Positions 21,420 to 32,435 of a stretch of 64,000 bases of DNA are shown here, piece after piece. Made by a program: the position numbers and the translations under genes. How positions within the stretch are numbered: position 1 is the first letter of the stretch; the number at the start of each line of letters is the position of its first letter. The notes under the pieces were generated by a model that made no database searches, was not told the origin of the DNA, and was given only the letters and a program-made list of their open reading frames with translations. Source of the stretch: Nothopassalora personata (lineage: Eukaryota; Ascomycota; Dothideomycetes; Mycosphaerellales; Mycosphaerellaceae); assembly GCA_033816765.1 (NCBI GenBank), contig CM066290.1, positions 124,001 to 188,000 of the forward strand. Reading direction: 5' to 3'.

Positions 21420-21660
21420 GTCACTTAGGCTTTCCAAACGAAAAACGTCCCTCGCGCTCACGGATCCATGCTCTCGCCAGCACCACCGTGCCCTTGGCTG
21501 TTCTCGTCCTCCAAGGTAATGATAGACGATCGCCAGTATCTTTCCAGGTAGCAGACACGACTTGCAACCTCATTCGCTCTTTCCATGGCAGAGCTATGAT
21601 GAAATTCCCCAGAAGCTCATTGATCCAAAGACGGTTGTTCCGGCTGACTATTTTTTGGTC
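21420..21660 (-). pseudogene. F-box-like fragment
   Basis: A minus-strand frame of about 80 codons has the pattern of an F-box: INELLGNFIIALPWKERMRL followed by QVVSATWK (Leu-Pro, Val-Ser and Trp at the usual spacing). A TAA lies just upstream and there is no in-frame ATG, and the frame ends at TGA 21421-21423 soon after. It therefore looks like a remnant, or an exon of a gene I cannot reconstruct. The assignment rests on this short motif only. Confidence 0.35.
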
Positions 21661-21767
21661 GTGATATTAATCAGATGATTCAGGATAGTGGAAGAAGATA
21701 TTTGTAATGTCATGTCGAAGGCAAATGACTGAGTGGTGGAAAAGGAACCATCGTCATGCAAATTGAT

Positions 21768-22230
21768 CTACCAACCTTGTTCGAGGTCATCCGGACGCTG
21801 GAAGCAGATGAATAACATAATATATAGCTTGACAGTGAAGACAACATTGATCTCTGGGCTATAAGCTTGATTGGAGCAGTAGGAGCGAACTGGCATGCAC
21901 AACATCATTCCCTCGGCGCATTCAAAACGTGATGGCAAGCTGGTTGATTGGTGCTCGTTCAGTAACGGTTTTACGTGCGCCCAGAGCAGCCTTGTCAGAA
22001 AGCTTTCATAGACAGTTAGCGCCATGTCGGTAGGCAGCACGAGTCGAGGTCTCTTGAGTCGCGCTGCCTTGTTCTTCTTCGACGAACCTGACCGATGGAC
22101 TCATCTGTGCGCTCTCAAACCAGCGTAGAGTTGCCAGTGATGAGCGACAGTTGATATCAAGACGAACCTTCAAGTGGTGACTTCTCGTAATCAATTCCAG
22201 CGCTGGAGCGAGTCCGAACCTGCTGAGGTA
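21768..22230 (-). pseudogene. Unknown protein, probable frameshifted gene remnant
   Basis: Two overlapping minus-strand frames read as one protein broken by a frameshift near 22035. The first contains HLKVRLDINCRSSLATLRWF and ends TRAAYRHGANCL; the second resumes VLPTDMALTVYESFLTRLLW and continues KPLLNEH to TAG near 21768. The composition is protein-like (regular hydrophobic spacing, normal codons), but there is no ATG for the first part and the preceding CTCAG at about 22221 could be an intron acceptor. Function unknown. Confidence 0.4.
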
Positions 22231-22440
22231 AGGAGGTCACGAGAAGTTGGACAACGCCAAGCTGCCGGTGGAGGTACAAGTATGCAGCAGTATACGGTAT
22301 ATACATGGTTCAATCGATTGTGTGCATTGCATGCAACTCCTTGCGCGTGATTTGATGAGACGTTGTACGAATTGAACGGTAGAACAACCAACTCTACCGC
22401 CGCGCCATGAAGCCGGCGGTACGTCAAGCAAGCCATTAGG
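22231..22440. other. Intergenic region upstream of the TBC gene
   Basis: This 210-bp stretch lies between the remnant on the minus strand and the TBC gene on the plus strand, so it should hold the TBC promoter. No TATA box stands out close to 22441. The GTATATACA at about 22297 is TATA-like. Confidence 0.4.
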
Positions 22441-25400
22441 ATGTTCCTCCAGAACCTCGTCCAGAAGGCGCAATCACTCATCGACCCGGCTGTCCTCCCC
22501 GCTGCCCTGGGCCATTCCAGCTCCGGTCGCCCATCGAAAGCGCAACTGTTCCGACATCAATTCCGCCTGCCAGATTCGCAGAACCCGCTGTACGAGATCA
22601 CCGCGGAGCTCACCCTTCCCACCAAGAACAAGAAGCGCGACACGTCGGGCGTTTCTACAGCCAAGAGTTGGGACAAGAGCAATTGGGATCGAGAGCGGGG
22701 CACACACTATGTCGGCCAGCTACACCTGAGCGAGCAGTTCCTCTGCTTCTCCACCGTCCAGACATCGTTCGTGAGCACCGCCAGCACCGGCGCCAGCAGC
22801 ACCTTCACCGGCCGAACCCACGGCGCCGGCCCCGCTGGAAATGGCTTCACGTTGCCGCTGTGCGCCGTGCGCCGCGTGGAGAGACTGCACACCCAGAGCT
22901 ACATGTTCGCCCTGTCGATAACGACGTGGAACGGCTTCGAGGCGGGCAACGGCGACGACAAGCCAGGCGCCCCCGCTCCGCCGAAACTCACCATCCAGCT
23001 CGAGGGCAGCCGGCAACAATGCGAGCGCTTCTGCGATGGTCTGAAGAGGGGTTTGAGACAGGGCGTCAAGGAGGTCGACAACATGCGTACTGTTGCCCAC
23101 GAGTGCTACTCGGAATACTTTCTCTACGACGACTTTGAGTCGGCGCCTACCGAGAACAAGCCCGATGGGACGCCACGGACCCCTCCAGACACAGGGCTCG
23201 GAAGCATATTCAAGTACCCGGGCAATGCCCGGAGACTGCGGGACCGGAGTAAGATGAGGCTATGGCATGAATACCTGAGAGAGAATGGGCGCAACACCAC
23301 TCTCGTGCGACAGCCCGACTTTCATCGCCTCATACGCGTCGGTCTTCCCAACCTTCTCCGGGGCGAGATCTGGGAACTGACCTCTGGATCCTTCTACCTC
23401 CGTCTTCAAAAGCCGAAGCTGTACCAGGAGACGCTCGCGAAACACGACGGCCAAGGCTCGCTGGCGATAGATGAGATCGAGAAAGACCTCAATCGAAGTC
23501 TGCCGGAATACGCCGGCTTTCAGAGCGACGAGGGCATCGGCAGACTTCGCCGCGTATTGACTGCCTACAGCTGGACCAATGCCGAGGTCGGATACTGTCA
23601 GGCCATGAACATCGTCGTGGCCGCATTGCTGATGTATGTAAGCCCAGTGTTCCCCGCCAACGTGGAAGAAGCTAATGTAAGTCCCATCCCAGCTATCTGT
23701 CTGAGACCCAGGCTTTCTACGTTCTTTCAACTCTCTGCGACCGCTTACTACCAGGCTACTACTCCACCACCATGTACGGTACCTTACTCGACCAGCGAGT
23801 GTTTGAGAGCCTGGTCGAGAAGACGATGCCGATCATTTGGGACCACTTGGTCAAGAACGATGTACAGCTCAGCGTCGTCAGTCTTCCGTGGTTCCTGAGC
23901 TTGTACATCAACAGCATGCCCCTCATCTTCGCGTTCCGTGTACTCGATGTATTCTTTCTTGAAGGGCCAAAGGTACTCTTCCAGGTCGGTCTGGCCATCT
24001 TGCGGGTCAATGGCGAGGAGCTTCTGGATGCTACTGATGACGGCACCTTCATTTCCGTACTCAAGAACTACTTTGCTCGCCTCGGGGAATCGGCTCATCC
24101 TACGAGCGAGAACCCAAAGCACCGAGCGATCACCAACTTTCAGGCGCTTATGGTCGTCGCATTCAAGGAGTTCGAGGGCATCACCCAGCACACCATCTCT
24201 GAACAGCGCTCGAAACACAAAGCAGCGGTATTGGACAACATTGAGTCGTTTGCCAAGCGTACTTCCATTCGTAACCTTGGACCTGAAAGTAAGAAGCTTT
24301 CGACCAACGACCTCGGCTTCCTGTACGATCGCTTCTACACTGTTCTCTATGAGCGACAGCAACGGGCGCAGTACATCCAAGCAGAAACGGACCGAAAAGC
24401 CAGACAAGCCAAGCTGAAGGCCACAGAATTGGCCACAGGCGTGCCCGGTAATGCGCCGGAGATGGGCAGGATCGGGCTTGCTGGCAGTGCCACAGCTATG
24501 GACTATGACGCATTCCGAGAGTTCCTCGCGGGCGTCTCCAAGTGGGCCATCACAGACTCGCCCTCCTCGCCGAACAAAGAGAATGCCAGCGGCCCGGGCG
24601 GGTACTTCGCAAACACCTTACGAGGGAAGAACACGAGCCTCTCACCTTGGGGAGCTGGCCCGGAGCCAGCCGAGCACGAGTTCTTGCTCCGACTATTCAA
24701 GAAGTGGGATCGAGATAACAATGGCTTCCTGACGCTACAGAACGTTGTTTATGGCCTGGCGCCTGTGAAAGGCAACCGCGACATCATGTCCTCCATCTCT
24801 TACTTCTTTGAGCTTTACGATGATGACGACGACGGCAAGGTCGATCGAGAAGGCATACTGCGCATCTCTGAAGCACTGCTGTTCCTCTCTAGACGAGGCG
24901 TGGAGAGCGGCGGCACCGAAGCTGTTCAGGATGGCATACCCGTTCCGAAGGACGAACAGTTCCTTTCCGCCGTATCGGCCTTCATCAGGCGATGCTTTGA
25001 ATACGCGGACCCAGACCACTCGTCGAAGCAAAATGAGGGGGAAATCACGGACGGGCTCACCACGGTCGACCTTGGTGGGAAGAAGGACGAACGTCTGCTG
25101 GACCTTGACGATGCCGACAAAGAGCTTAAGCCGACAGAGGAGAACCCCTTGGGGACAGATGGCGCCACCCCATCTCCCGCTCAAGACGATAGCATCCTCT
25201 CCCGCCCAAGCACCAACACCTTCGGGCAAAGCTCCAAGCACGCCCAAGCAAACGCAGCCCTTGACCCATCAAGTCCTGTGCACCTCACTCTCCCCACCTT
25301 CCGCATGCTCGTCCTCGCCGATGAGACCCTCGAATCGTTCTTCGACTCCGGATTCGCGAACTCCTTCCACCTCGCAGACGCACCACTACCCTCCTCTACC

Positions 25401-25898
25401 CTCACGTCACCCTCCTTCCTCGGCCTACACAACGCCCCACCAGGCGCAGCCGCTCCCGTACCACAACTCAGCCCAGGCGGCACAATGGTCGGAGGGTCCG
25501 CAGCAGGCATCGTCGCACCCGGCAAGGGTCTTCGCGGCATGCTCGACAACATCGTCACAGATGGCATGCGTGTTGCGCAGGAAGTCAAGAGGCGCATGGA
25601 CGAGGCGCAGAAGGAACTTGATCGTGGTGCGACCCCTAGGGGTACAGGTGATGAGGATGAAGACGATGATGGCGAAGACCATGGGAGAGATGATTTGCTT
25701 GATGCGGCGGAGGCGGATGCTGGGGTGGGGGAGAAGCAGAGTATGGATTCTGCGCATAAGAGGGATGGTGTTAGGGGCAAGGAGGTTGATGTCTCGGGTG
25801 AAGGCATTACTGCTGAACCGAAGGCCACGGCTTCCAGTGCAGCCAGCGTCAAGAGTACGGATACCGGCGTGGAGAAGAGTACTATGTTTGAACGATGA
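22441..25898 (+). CDS. TBC-domain Rab GTPase-activating protein with GRAM and EF-hand regions (Gyp2/Mdr1-like)
   Basis: It stimulates GTP hydrolysis by a Rab GTPase in membrane traffic; the target cannot be read from the sequence. The N-terminal 70-210 residues form a GRAM-like region (HYVGQLHLSEQFLCFST). The TBC domain starts near 297 (RVGLPNLLRGEIWEL) and keeps both catalytic fingers: IEKDLNR (346-352, Arg finger) and YCQ (385-387). Further on, an EF-hand pair (DRDNNGFLTLQNV and DDDDDGKVDREGI) and an acidic, disordered C-terminus match fungal Gyp2/Mdr1 and human TBC1D8/9 architecture. The gene has one intron. The acceptor is CCCAG at 23707-23711 (exon 2 starts 23712, AFYVLSTLCDRLLPGYYS). 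The donor is GTAAGT at 23677 (35-nt intron) or GTAAGC at 23638 (74 nt). The first option gives about 1140 aa. Confidence 0.92.
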
Positions 25899-26985
25899 TG
25901 ATGCTGGTGAATTGGGGAAGGAACTGAGGCGGATCCATTCCGGGGGGGGGGGGTTATGACCCATGGTACACGTCATCTGTCACTCAATGATGGTTGATGG
26001 TTCGGTGGTCAATGGTCTGTCTGTCATCCGTATGGCAGTATTAATTAACCCATTACAGAAAAAAGTCTAACAAGTGCAGTAGAGCTGTGAATTGAGACAC
26101 GAGTAGTCCGTCCACAGCCAGTGAGCTTTACTGACGTACTTGCTTGAGCTGATGGGCGGCGTATGTTGCGAGAGATTTGGGTGAGACTGATGATGGTCAA
26201 GATGGGCACACACGGGCGTAAATGGTGCTGGTGTAGTAACTCGAGAATGGATTATTTAACATGCTATGCTCTGCCATGCTCTGCCATGCTCTGCCATGCT
26301 CTGCCATGCTCGGCTATGCTCCGCTCGCGAGCCTCTCAGCGAGAAACCTGGGGAGATAACTAGGAGACGGGAATTTTGATGACCTCTGATGGTGAGGTAC
26401 ATGATAACATGTCAATTGGGCCGTGCGCAAAAAAGCGAGCACGGTAATCGCGCTTCTCCTCTCGTTTCGTGCTTGAGAAAACTGAAAAGTGGCAAAAGTT
26501 TGCTCTGCGCCCTTCTGTGTGCTTTCGCTGTCAATGAATTTTTTGTTTGTCCAGCGTCCATGTCCTTCGTTGCGCTCCAGCTCTGCCAGCCTTCGCGCGC
26601 TATCAAGCTCTGATAAATTCCGGCTAAGCAGTGAGCACGCAGTGCAGGGAGAATTCATCTTCCTTCCGTGCGCCCCCATCACTTTCTCCTCCCTCATTGC
26701 TGTATGTACGCGGAACGTTGCGTGTTTATGTTGTCGAAAGGTGAGCGAGCGTCTCGGCCCGGTTCCCATTCGGTCTTTGTACGACGGTCTGAGGCCCTCG
26801 CCGGGCTTACAAGGGAAGCTCGGCGTGATTGGAAGTGGAAGTAGCTAGCAACTGTTGCATCAACGAGACGAATGATGGGCGGGCGGTGTTGCGTTTTGCC
26901 AGGTAGCCAAGAATGCGTAACCTTGGTGCATAATGAGCTACTTACAACCTAGTTCGGCGAGCCTTTCGTCGTTGAGGCACTTGTG
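25899..26985. other. Intergenic region
   Basis: Contains a G run at about 25941-25951 and the 10-bp minisatellite at 26266. ORFs of up to 151 codons on the minus strand (26314-26769) show no domain, and both strands are open over the same DNA. No gene is supported. Confidence 0.5.
26266..26325. repeat. 10-bp minisatellite (ATGCTCTGCC)n
   Basis: Four perfect units are followed by two variant units (ATGCTCGGCT, ATGCTCCGCT). It lies between convergent genes. Confidence 0.9.
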
Positions 26986-27658
26986 CTAAGCTTCAACTTG
27001 GCGAGAGAGTCCACACTTGATTGAAGTAGGACTGGTACTAGGATCAACATCGAAGACGTCGTATGCGACCAAGTTCCCTCCATGAGCCTCGAGTTGTACG
27101 GTGCCCTTGGCGTCCTTTGACACTGTGAGTCGACTGGAATAGCTTTGGGTACTGTTTGTCAGCGACCATTCGACAAAAGAGTACTCAGTGCATGGTGATG
27201 AAGACGTACTAAGCAGCCGAGCAGTTCCCCCCGTCATAAGTGGTCTCAATCACGCCAAGCACTTTGTACGTCTTCTCGGCGCGGGTCTCCGCCTCAACGG
27301 TCGTGACGTTAGGGAAGTAGTTTTGGTGCTTGTTGCCGGCAGTTGGCAGGAGGTTGTGCATGAGGGTCAGAAGCTCCTGTGCGCCCTTGGCGGAGCTGTT
27401 GAGGACGATGAGTTCGCCATCGGTTGTGAAGAAGTCCGTGAAGGCCGTGGTGGCTGCGGGATCTTCAGCGGAAGCGTAGAATCTATTATGAGGTCGAGGT
27501 CAGAAGCCTCTTGGTACCAATCTGTTGGAGTTTGCGCACTCATTCAGGTATGTCATGAAGCCGGCCTCGACGCCGTCCCCGGCAGAATACTTGGTCACGT
27601 TGACTGCGTCAGCGATGCCCAGGAGGCAGATGCCAGCGATAGCTGTGAAAGACTTCAT
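26986..27658 (-). CDS. Secreted SnoaL-like (NTF2-fold) protein
   Basis: Three exons give a 182-aa protein. The spans are 27658-27540, 27482-27210 and 27142-26986, with introns of 57 nt (GTGCGC...AATAG) and 67 nt (GTACGT...CAAAG, with a CGCTGAC branch site). All junctions keep frame and yield sensible joins (YLNE/FYAS and CSAAY/YSS). A signal peptide is clear (MKSFTAIAGICLLGIADA). The body, with FYASAEDPAATTAFTDFF and GAQELLTLMHNLLP, resembles fungal secreted SnoaL-like proteins. This fold includes polyketide cyclases and hydrolases, but many fungal members have no known activity. A TATA-like sequence (TATAGTATAG) is 80 bp upstream of the start. Exon calls are mine and unconfirmed by RNA. Confidence 0.8.
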
Positions 27659-28545
27659 CGTGAGCGGATCTTCTGTCGGTCGATTTGACGATGGGAGACG
27701 GGGGAGCAAGCAGCGCTGAATGGCGGCTTTTTGGTGCTTGTTATAGTATAGAAGCCACTGGCCAGCTGACGTGCGCCAACAATAGTCCGAACACGAATGC
27801 CCTGTCTCACCGGAACACCATTCGACAAGATCTGCCACCAATTTTGCACGCTACTGTACAGTATGTACCATTGGTTGCTACGAGCCGCAACATAGGGCGA
27901 CTCATCGATGAGGCTGTGAAAACCACGGGGCTTCCTGGTACCACTTAGGGCTAGTTCTCACAAGCAAATGATGAGTTTTATCGTTGCCGAAGCCGCATTT
28001 CGGCGAGCGTGTACCGTAGTCTAGCCCCCCCTGATGCAAGGATCTCCCGCTTTTCCGCGAGAGCCAAGAAAAGGCATGCACTGTTCGTACTTCGTAAAAA
28101 CGATAGCACTCTCGTACTTTCTAAAAACGATATGGCTGACGGGTGCTCCGGCTAAACCCCGCTCGCGTATTCACCCAACATGCCATAGCACGGCATCGTT
28201 CGCGTTCGCTTTATTGACGGTACTGTACTGTAGCAGCGACACGTCCGAATTACTACATGTACATGTATATGCGTTGTTTAGTGATGCACATGAGCATAAT
28301 CATGTCCGGTCCCTGTCGCACGGCCCAAGCCCGCCGATCTTTATTATACCGTACCTACTGTACTGTACTGTACTGTACTGTACTGTACCCTCCTTCGTTT
28401 TTCTGCTGAGTGACTTTCGCATCCAAGCTACGAGACACTGGTGCGGCTTCGCGAGCGGTTTTAATGCACCCGATGAAACGCTGAAAAGGACAAACAAGAT
28501 CGGAACACCTCGGAGAGATCATGGAAGCACGATTATTACCGCAGA
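27659..28545. other. Intergenic region with repeats
   Basis: It separates the divergent SnoaL-like gene and the next plus-strand ORF. It contains the TACTG microsatellite at 28356. An ORF at 28034-28636 runs through that microsatellite and shows no domain, so I do not call it. Confidence 0.45.
28356..28388. repeat. (TACTG)6 microsatellite
   Basis: Six perfect 5-bp units plus TAC. Confidence 0.9.
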
Positions 28546-29301
28546 GTGTATAACAACAACCCGACCAAAGCAAAATCATCTTCAAAAGGCACCAGCAATC
28601 ATAGCCAGGAGCAAAGGCGGATTAGTCATGGCATAACCGGCCCGCAGTGCAACGACGACCTGGTCTTCCGACCTCGCTTGGCTGAGCGTGGTCGCCCGCG
28701 TGAAGTCGGCCGGTCTCGTGGTCACTCGCTCGCATCTTCCGACAGCCCTCCAAGCGGCCTACGACCCAGGGAGCGCGGCCGAAGCCGGGCAGCACGATGG
28801 CGTAACAATCAGATTGAGCGGCCCAGCAGAAAGTCTGGCTATCTGCAGAATGTCAAAGACCGCGCCCAGGAGAAGGCCGGCGTCGAAGGGAGCAGCACGC
28901 CATTACGACTTGGTATGCTTCTGGGTGCTTTCGATATCATTGGTGGATCCCTGTGCCTCTGGATGGCCTATAAGAAGTTCGGCAAGGGATCGCAAACAGC
29001 ACCGCCTCTGGATGTGGTGGTCATAGACAATACTCGACACACGAGAGGAGACCGTCGAAGGCGCTCGCCAAATTCACAACATGGTTGGAGAAGAGACGAA
29101 GCAGAGCGTCGCCGATCGCATGAGGATGATAATGACTCGGAAGACGAAGGACGTCAACGAAGGGCGGCAGCGTATGTACGGGAACAAGCACGGCTAGATG
29201 TGGAGCATGATCGGTGCCTGGGAGGCGCACAGACGGGGCGTGATTGCCAAGTTGACATCAACGACACAAACAGTTTAACAGATGACCGTCAACCAAAGTA
29301 A
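28546..29301 (+). CDS. Hypothetical RS-rich protein with one membrane segment
   Basis: A frame of about 250 codons is open from upstream of 28546 to TAA 29299-29301. It is rich in Arg/Ser (RERGRSRAARW) and has one hydrophobic segment near residues 120-145 (LGMLLGAFDIIGGSLCLWM) followed by KK. The charged tail contains DDNDSEDEGRQRR. This suits a small tail-anchored or single-pass protein. No ATG is in frame before the membrane segment; 28546 is GTG. An upstream ATG at 28521 would need an intron that I cannot place. The start is therefore unresolved and function unknown. Confidence 0.4.
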   Translation: MYNNNPTKAKSSSKGTSNHSQEQRRISHGITGPQCNDDLVFRPRLAERGRPREVGRSRGHSLASSDSPPSGLRPRERGRSRAARWRNNQIERPSRKSGYLQNVKDRAQEKAGVEGSSTPLRLGMLLGAFDIIGGSLCLWMAYKKFGKGSQTAPPLDVVVIDNTRHTRGDRRRRSPNSQHGWRRDEAERRRSHEDDNDSEDEGRQRRAAAYVREQARLDVEHDRCLGGAQTGRDCQVDINDTNSLTDDRQPK

Positions 29302-29377
29302 TGGTCTCTCTAACCACCATCATCCCACGCTCAGGCTGGAAGATCGGAGACGCACAAAGAAATACCCCAAAACCGCT

Positions 29378-30110
29378 TCAAGAATTCCCACTGCTGTCTC
29401 CAATATCCTTCACCACCACAATCAACCCCTCCACCTTCCTGGCTGCAATTGCCTCAAAATCCCACCCCTTCCTCAAGCTCTCAAAGTCTACGTCCTTGCG
29501 CACTTGTCCAGGCCACATTTCCGCCTTCACCGCACACTCCCCGCAACTCCACGCGCCTTCATGTCCACCTGCATCCCTGACAGCCCTCAACTCCAACGTC
29601 TCAAGGTTGACCAGCAGTCGCCTGAGACACTCTTCCTTCCCACTCCTCGGCTCAGCATCACACGTCCTCCAGTGCTCAATCATGACCCGTTTCAAGGAGC
29701 GATAAGCTGCGGGAGACTTACGACGTAGCCATCGCTCTAGGTGCGTTCCTTGGTTGTTCTCGGCTAGGACGAAAGTATTGCGGCCGTAGTAATGGTCCAA
29801 GACTTCGATGCGAATGAGGTGGCAGATGCTGGTTAATGTCGCGATGTTGGCGGAGTCAGGTGCATCTTCCGTCGAGTGCGAGGTCACGAGAGCCATTTCG
29901 TCTTTCCAATTGATGTGGTAAAGCCAGGTGTGGTCGAATTCTAGTATTTCGCCGGTGGGAACTAGGTGGGAGTAGATGCAAGAGCGGAGTTCTGGGGGGA
30001 GTGTTAGGAGGGGACTTGGCTTGTCGATAGATTCCTGATCTGAGGAGCCTTCCTTCTCCTGGGTGCATTGTATGCTGGACCGCTGGTCAGTGAAGTGCTT
30101 TCTTATGTGA
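29378..30110 (-). CDS. LPPELR-domain (F-box/2EXR-like) protein, start unresolved
   Basis: The minus strand is open from near 30110 to the stop at 29378. The N-terminal LPPELRSCIYSHLVPTG is the signature seen at the start of many small fungal F-box-like or 2EXR-like proteins, which typically form large, poorly characterised families. After it come FDHTWLYHINWKDE, then ATLTSICHLIRIEVLDHYYG and a basic helical part (RWLRRKSPAAYRSLKR). An ATG at 29896 would give 172 aa but cuts off the LPPELR domain. An ATG at 30068 is in another frame, so the true start needs an intron or the gene is frameshifted. Confidence 0.5.
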
Positions 30111-30461
30111 TGTTCAAGGAGTGGTACACCTCAGGTGTGCAAGCTCCTGCTCAATCTTTGGATGTGGCATTATGGTTATCGTGTTTCTGGCCATGTCATC
30201 TGTCATCGTGAGCAGTTAATTGAGGTGTGCGAACTTCAAGTGCAACGTCAGGTCGGGGGTGGTATAGGACTCAGCTGGCTTACTCACCTCACCGGTGAGA
30301 AACGTTGTGGCGCTGTTGGTCATGAGGTAAGCGAACTGTTGAGCAAGGAAATGCACGAACATATGGCAGGAAAGAGCACATGACACGCACAGCTTCGTAC
30401 TCACGACATAGTGTCAAAGGGCCACGCTCGCTGCTACGTCCTCCGGGCCATGCAAGACAGT

Positions 30462-31288
30462 TCAGATACAGCAACGCCAATCCGGCCCGCTTTCAACGTG
30501 AGGGCAGCCACCATTCCAAAATACTCTCCGGTAGCCGTCAGGACAGACTGCACCAGGCTCGGCGCAGATAGCTGACTGATTGCCATTTGCCTGTTCGAGG
30601 CAGCCTGTTGAGTCGCCAAATGCAGTTGCAAGGACTGTTTCGATCGACGTAGTAATACTCGGGCTGGTCGAAGTCTGGGAGGCCACGGCGGAGCTATAAC
30701 GATTAGCCAAGATGAGGTAAATGTAAAGGATTGATCTTACTCGGCGGTGGCGTTGCCGCTATTACTGTTGTTGTTCGTGTTGTCACTAGTGAGTCCCACG
30801 CCTAGACCGACTGACAGGCCAACGACGAGGACAATCACGATCAGAATGACCCATAACCACCCCTTTCGTCGCCGTGATGTAGCATGTTCAATCACCTCTT
30901 TGCCGTCTGCACCTTCAACCGTTTCGCGAACAATCTTGGAATCGTCATCCTTGACTTGAAGCCCCTCTGAGTCGTGGTGATGCAGCACCGGCTGATCAGA
31001 AGGTGCAACTTCTGGTGCGTTGTCCTCTCGGGGACCAATGTAGATGACCTTGTCGCTATCATGTCGATCCATATTCTCTTGATACTGGAGCAACCGCCCT
31101 GTGAACGCGGTCATGCAGAGACGAGCCATTTTGAACTCAACGAGATGTGGTCGCACCGAGCTGAACTGCTGTAGCACAAAGGCAATTTCGGTCGTGTCGT
31201 GACACCATACGAACCGAGTCTCTGATGTTTTGATTGGTACGCAGTCTGCCTCATCAAGCGCGAGCACAGCCTGCTCAACAGAAGCCAT
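30462..31288 (-). CDS. Single-pass membrane protein with Cys-rich C-terminus, unknown
   Basis: Two exons (31288-30741, 30693-30462) with a 47-nt intron (GTAAGA...TATAG) give 259 aa. The N-terminal 150 residues are soluble and carry no domain I know (FVWCHDTTEIAFVLQQF). A membrane segment follows RRRKG (WLWVILIVIVLVVGLSVG). Beyond it a Ser/Thr/Asn-rich linker leads to a Cys-containing tail ending in PDWRCCI, probably extracellular with disulfides. The ATG at 31288 has a good context (ACCATGG). An in-frame ATG at 31354 would add 22 residues. The layout recalls fungal wall-sensor-like proteins, but that is only an analogy. Confidence 0.65.
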
Positions 31289-31661
31289 GGTAAGCGAATC
31301 CAGTATATGCCTTCCTGCGCAGGACGTTGACCGGTCCTGAGCTTTTTCTAGCATAATTGCTCATTATCAGTGCTTCACCGACATTGGGCTCTGCTCGTAA
31401 CTCGTGCACCAATATTTGCGGAAGAGCCACCGCCGGGTTTCTAACAAAACCTGCGAATACCACGTTGTCGACAACTATTTGTAGACTGACTGGATCTTGG
31501 AAGCAGATTAGTGTTCTGGCATTGTGTATCTTGATGAATAGTTCAACGAAGGCCGCATATTCCGGAATACTCAGAGTCCATGTTGTCTGGAATGGCGGCG
31601 ATGCGGACCATAGGACGATAGTGGCCCATGTTGCGCAGTACTCATGGAGCGATGAACTGGG
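31275..31661 (-). pseudogene. Unknown coding fragment next to the copia B insertion
   Basis: A minus-strand frame of 128 codons is open with protein-like composition (WTLSIPEYAAFVELFIKI, NPAVALPQILVHELRAEP) but has no plausible ATG, and a TGA (31662-31664) lies upstream. Copia B begins 117 bp further upstream, so this may be what is left of a gene separated from its 5' part. It overlaps the start of the 31288 gene by 14 bp in another frame. No family recognised. Confidence 0.3.
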
Positions 31662-31777
31662 TCAGCGGGAAGTGCACGGGTATTCAATCTTGCCATGGAT
31701 CTGTTCTGTCTACAGAATAGAAGACTTATATCCGACGATTTCAAGTACAGCCCCGAATATCAGACGTTCCCGCCGGA

Positions 31778-31953
31778 TGTTGTAGTTAGGTATTTGACGA
31801 GTACAAGCTTCCAGATTGAAACGATAGGGTGGATTAGTAACCCTCATGAATTGCTATAAGGTGTGAGACTATCTAGCTACAGAAAACAGTGTAATATAGT
31901 GTGTATATGCTAAGTCCTGACTAATATAGACCTTGGTTACCTAATCTACAACA
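31778..31953 (-). repeat. 3' LTR of copia B
   Basis: 176 bp, preceded by CCGGA. It differs from the right LTR by roughly a dozen or more transitions. Confidence 0.92.
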
Positions 31954-32435
31954 CTCCCCCTTTAGACTAACTACTATGAAGACAGTCTAATCAACTTATT
32001 ACCTATGTTGCTGTATTAGTCTCGAACACCTTTACTAGTTCTAGATACTAGGTTTCTACTATAAGCAAGTATATACTAAGGATAGTAATCTTATTAGATT
32101 TGTATGTGTAAGAGACCTACTCTTAGACACACTTAGGCCTTATCTTTCCGCTTTTAGAAGTGAATAGAAGGTTCTCTCGGCTTAAGAAGGTCTAGCTAGG
32201 CAGTAACGCACAAACCTCGTAGGTACGTATAAAAGAAGCTAGTTCTTTACCGAACAACTCTCTCTACTTTATACTACTTTACACCTCTCTTCCCCCCTTT
32301 TTAGACTACTATATACACTTACATACCCTAACAACTACTACACACCTATTCTTAAAGCTTTTTAAGAAGCTTTTAGCAAGGTATGCTATATATATAATAG
32401 TGTTTTAAGGGTATTGCTAACTTATAAGTAGTATT

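Noticed and set aside
24808..25959. 383-codon ORF overlapping the TBC gene in another frame
   Set aside because: Shadow of the GC-rich TBC exon. The TBC frame carries the EF-hand motifs.
26314..26769. 151-codon minus-strand ORF between the TBC and SnoaL-like genes
   Set aside because: Other ORFs cover the same DNA on the plus strand. It shows no domain or signal sequence and no sign of codon constraint.
28034..28636. 200-codon plus-strand ORF
   Set aside because: It runs through the TACTG microsatellite, is low-complexity there and overlaps the start of the next ORF in another frame.
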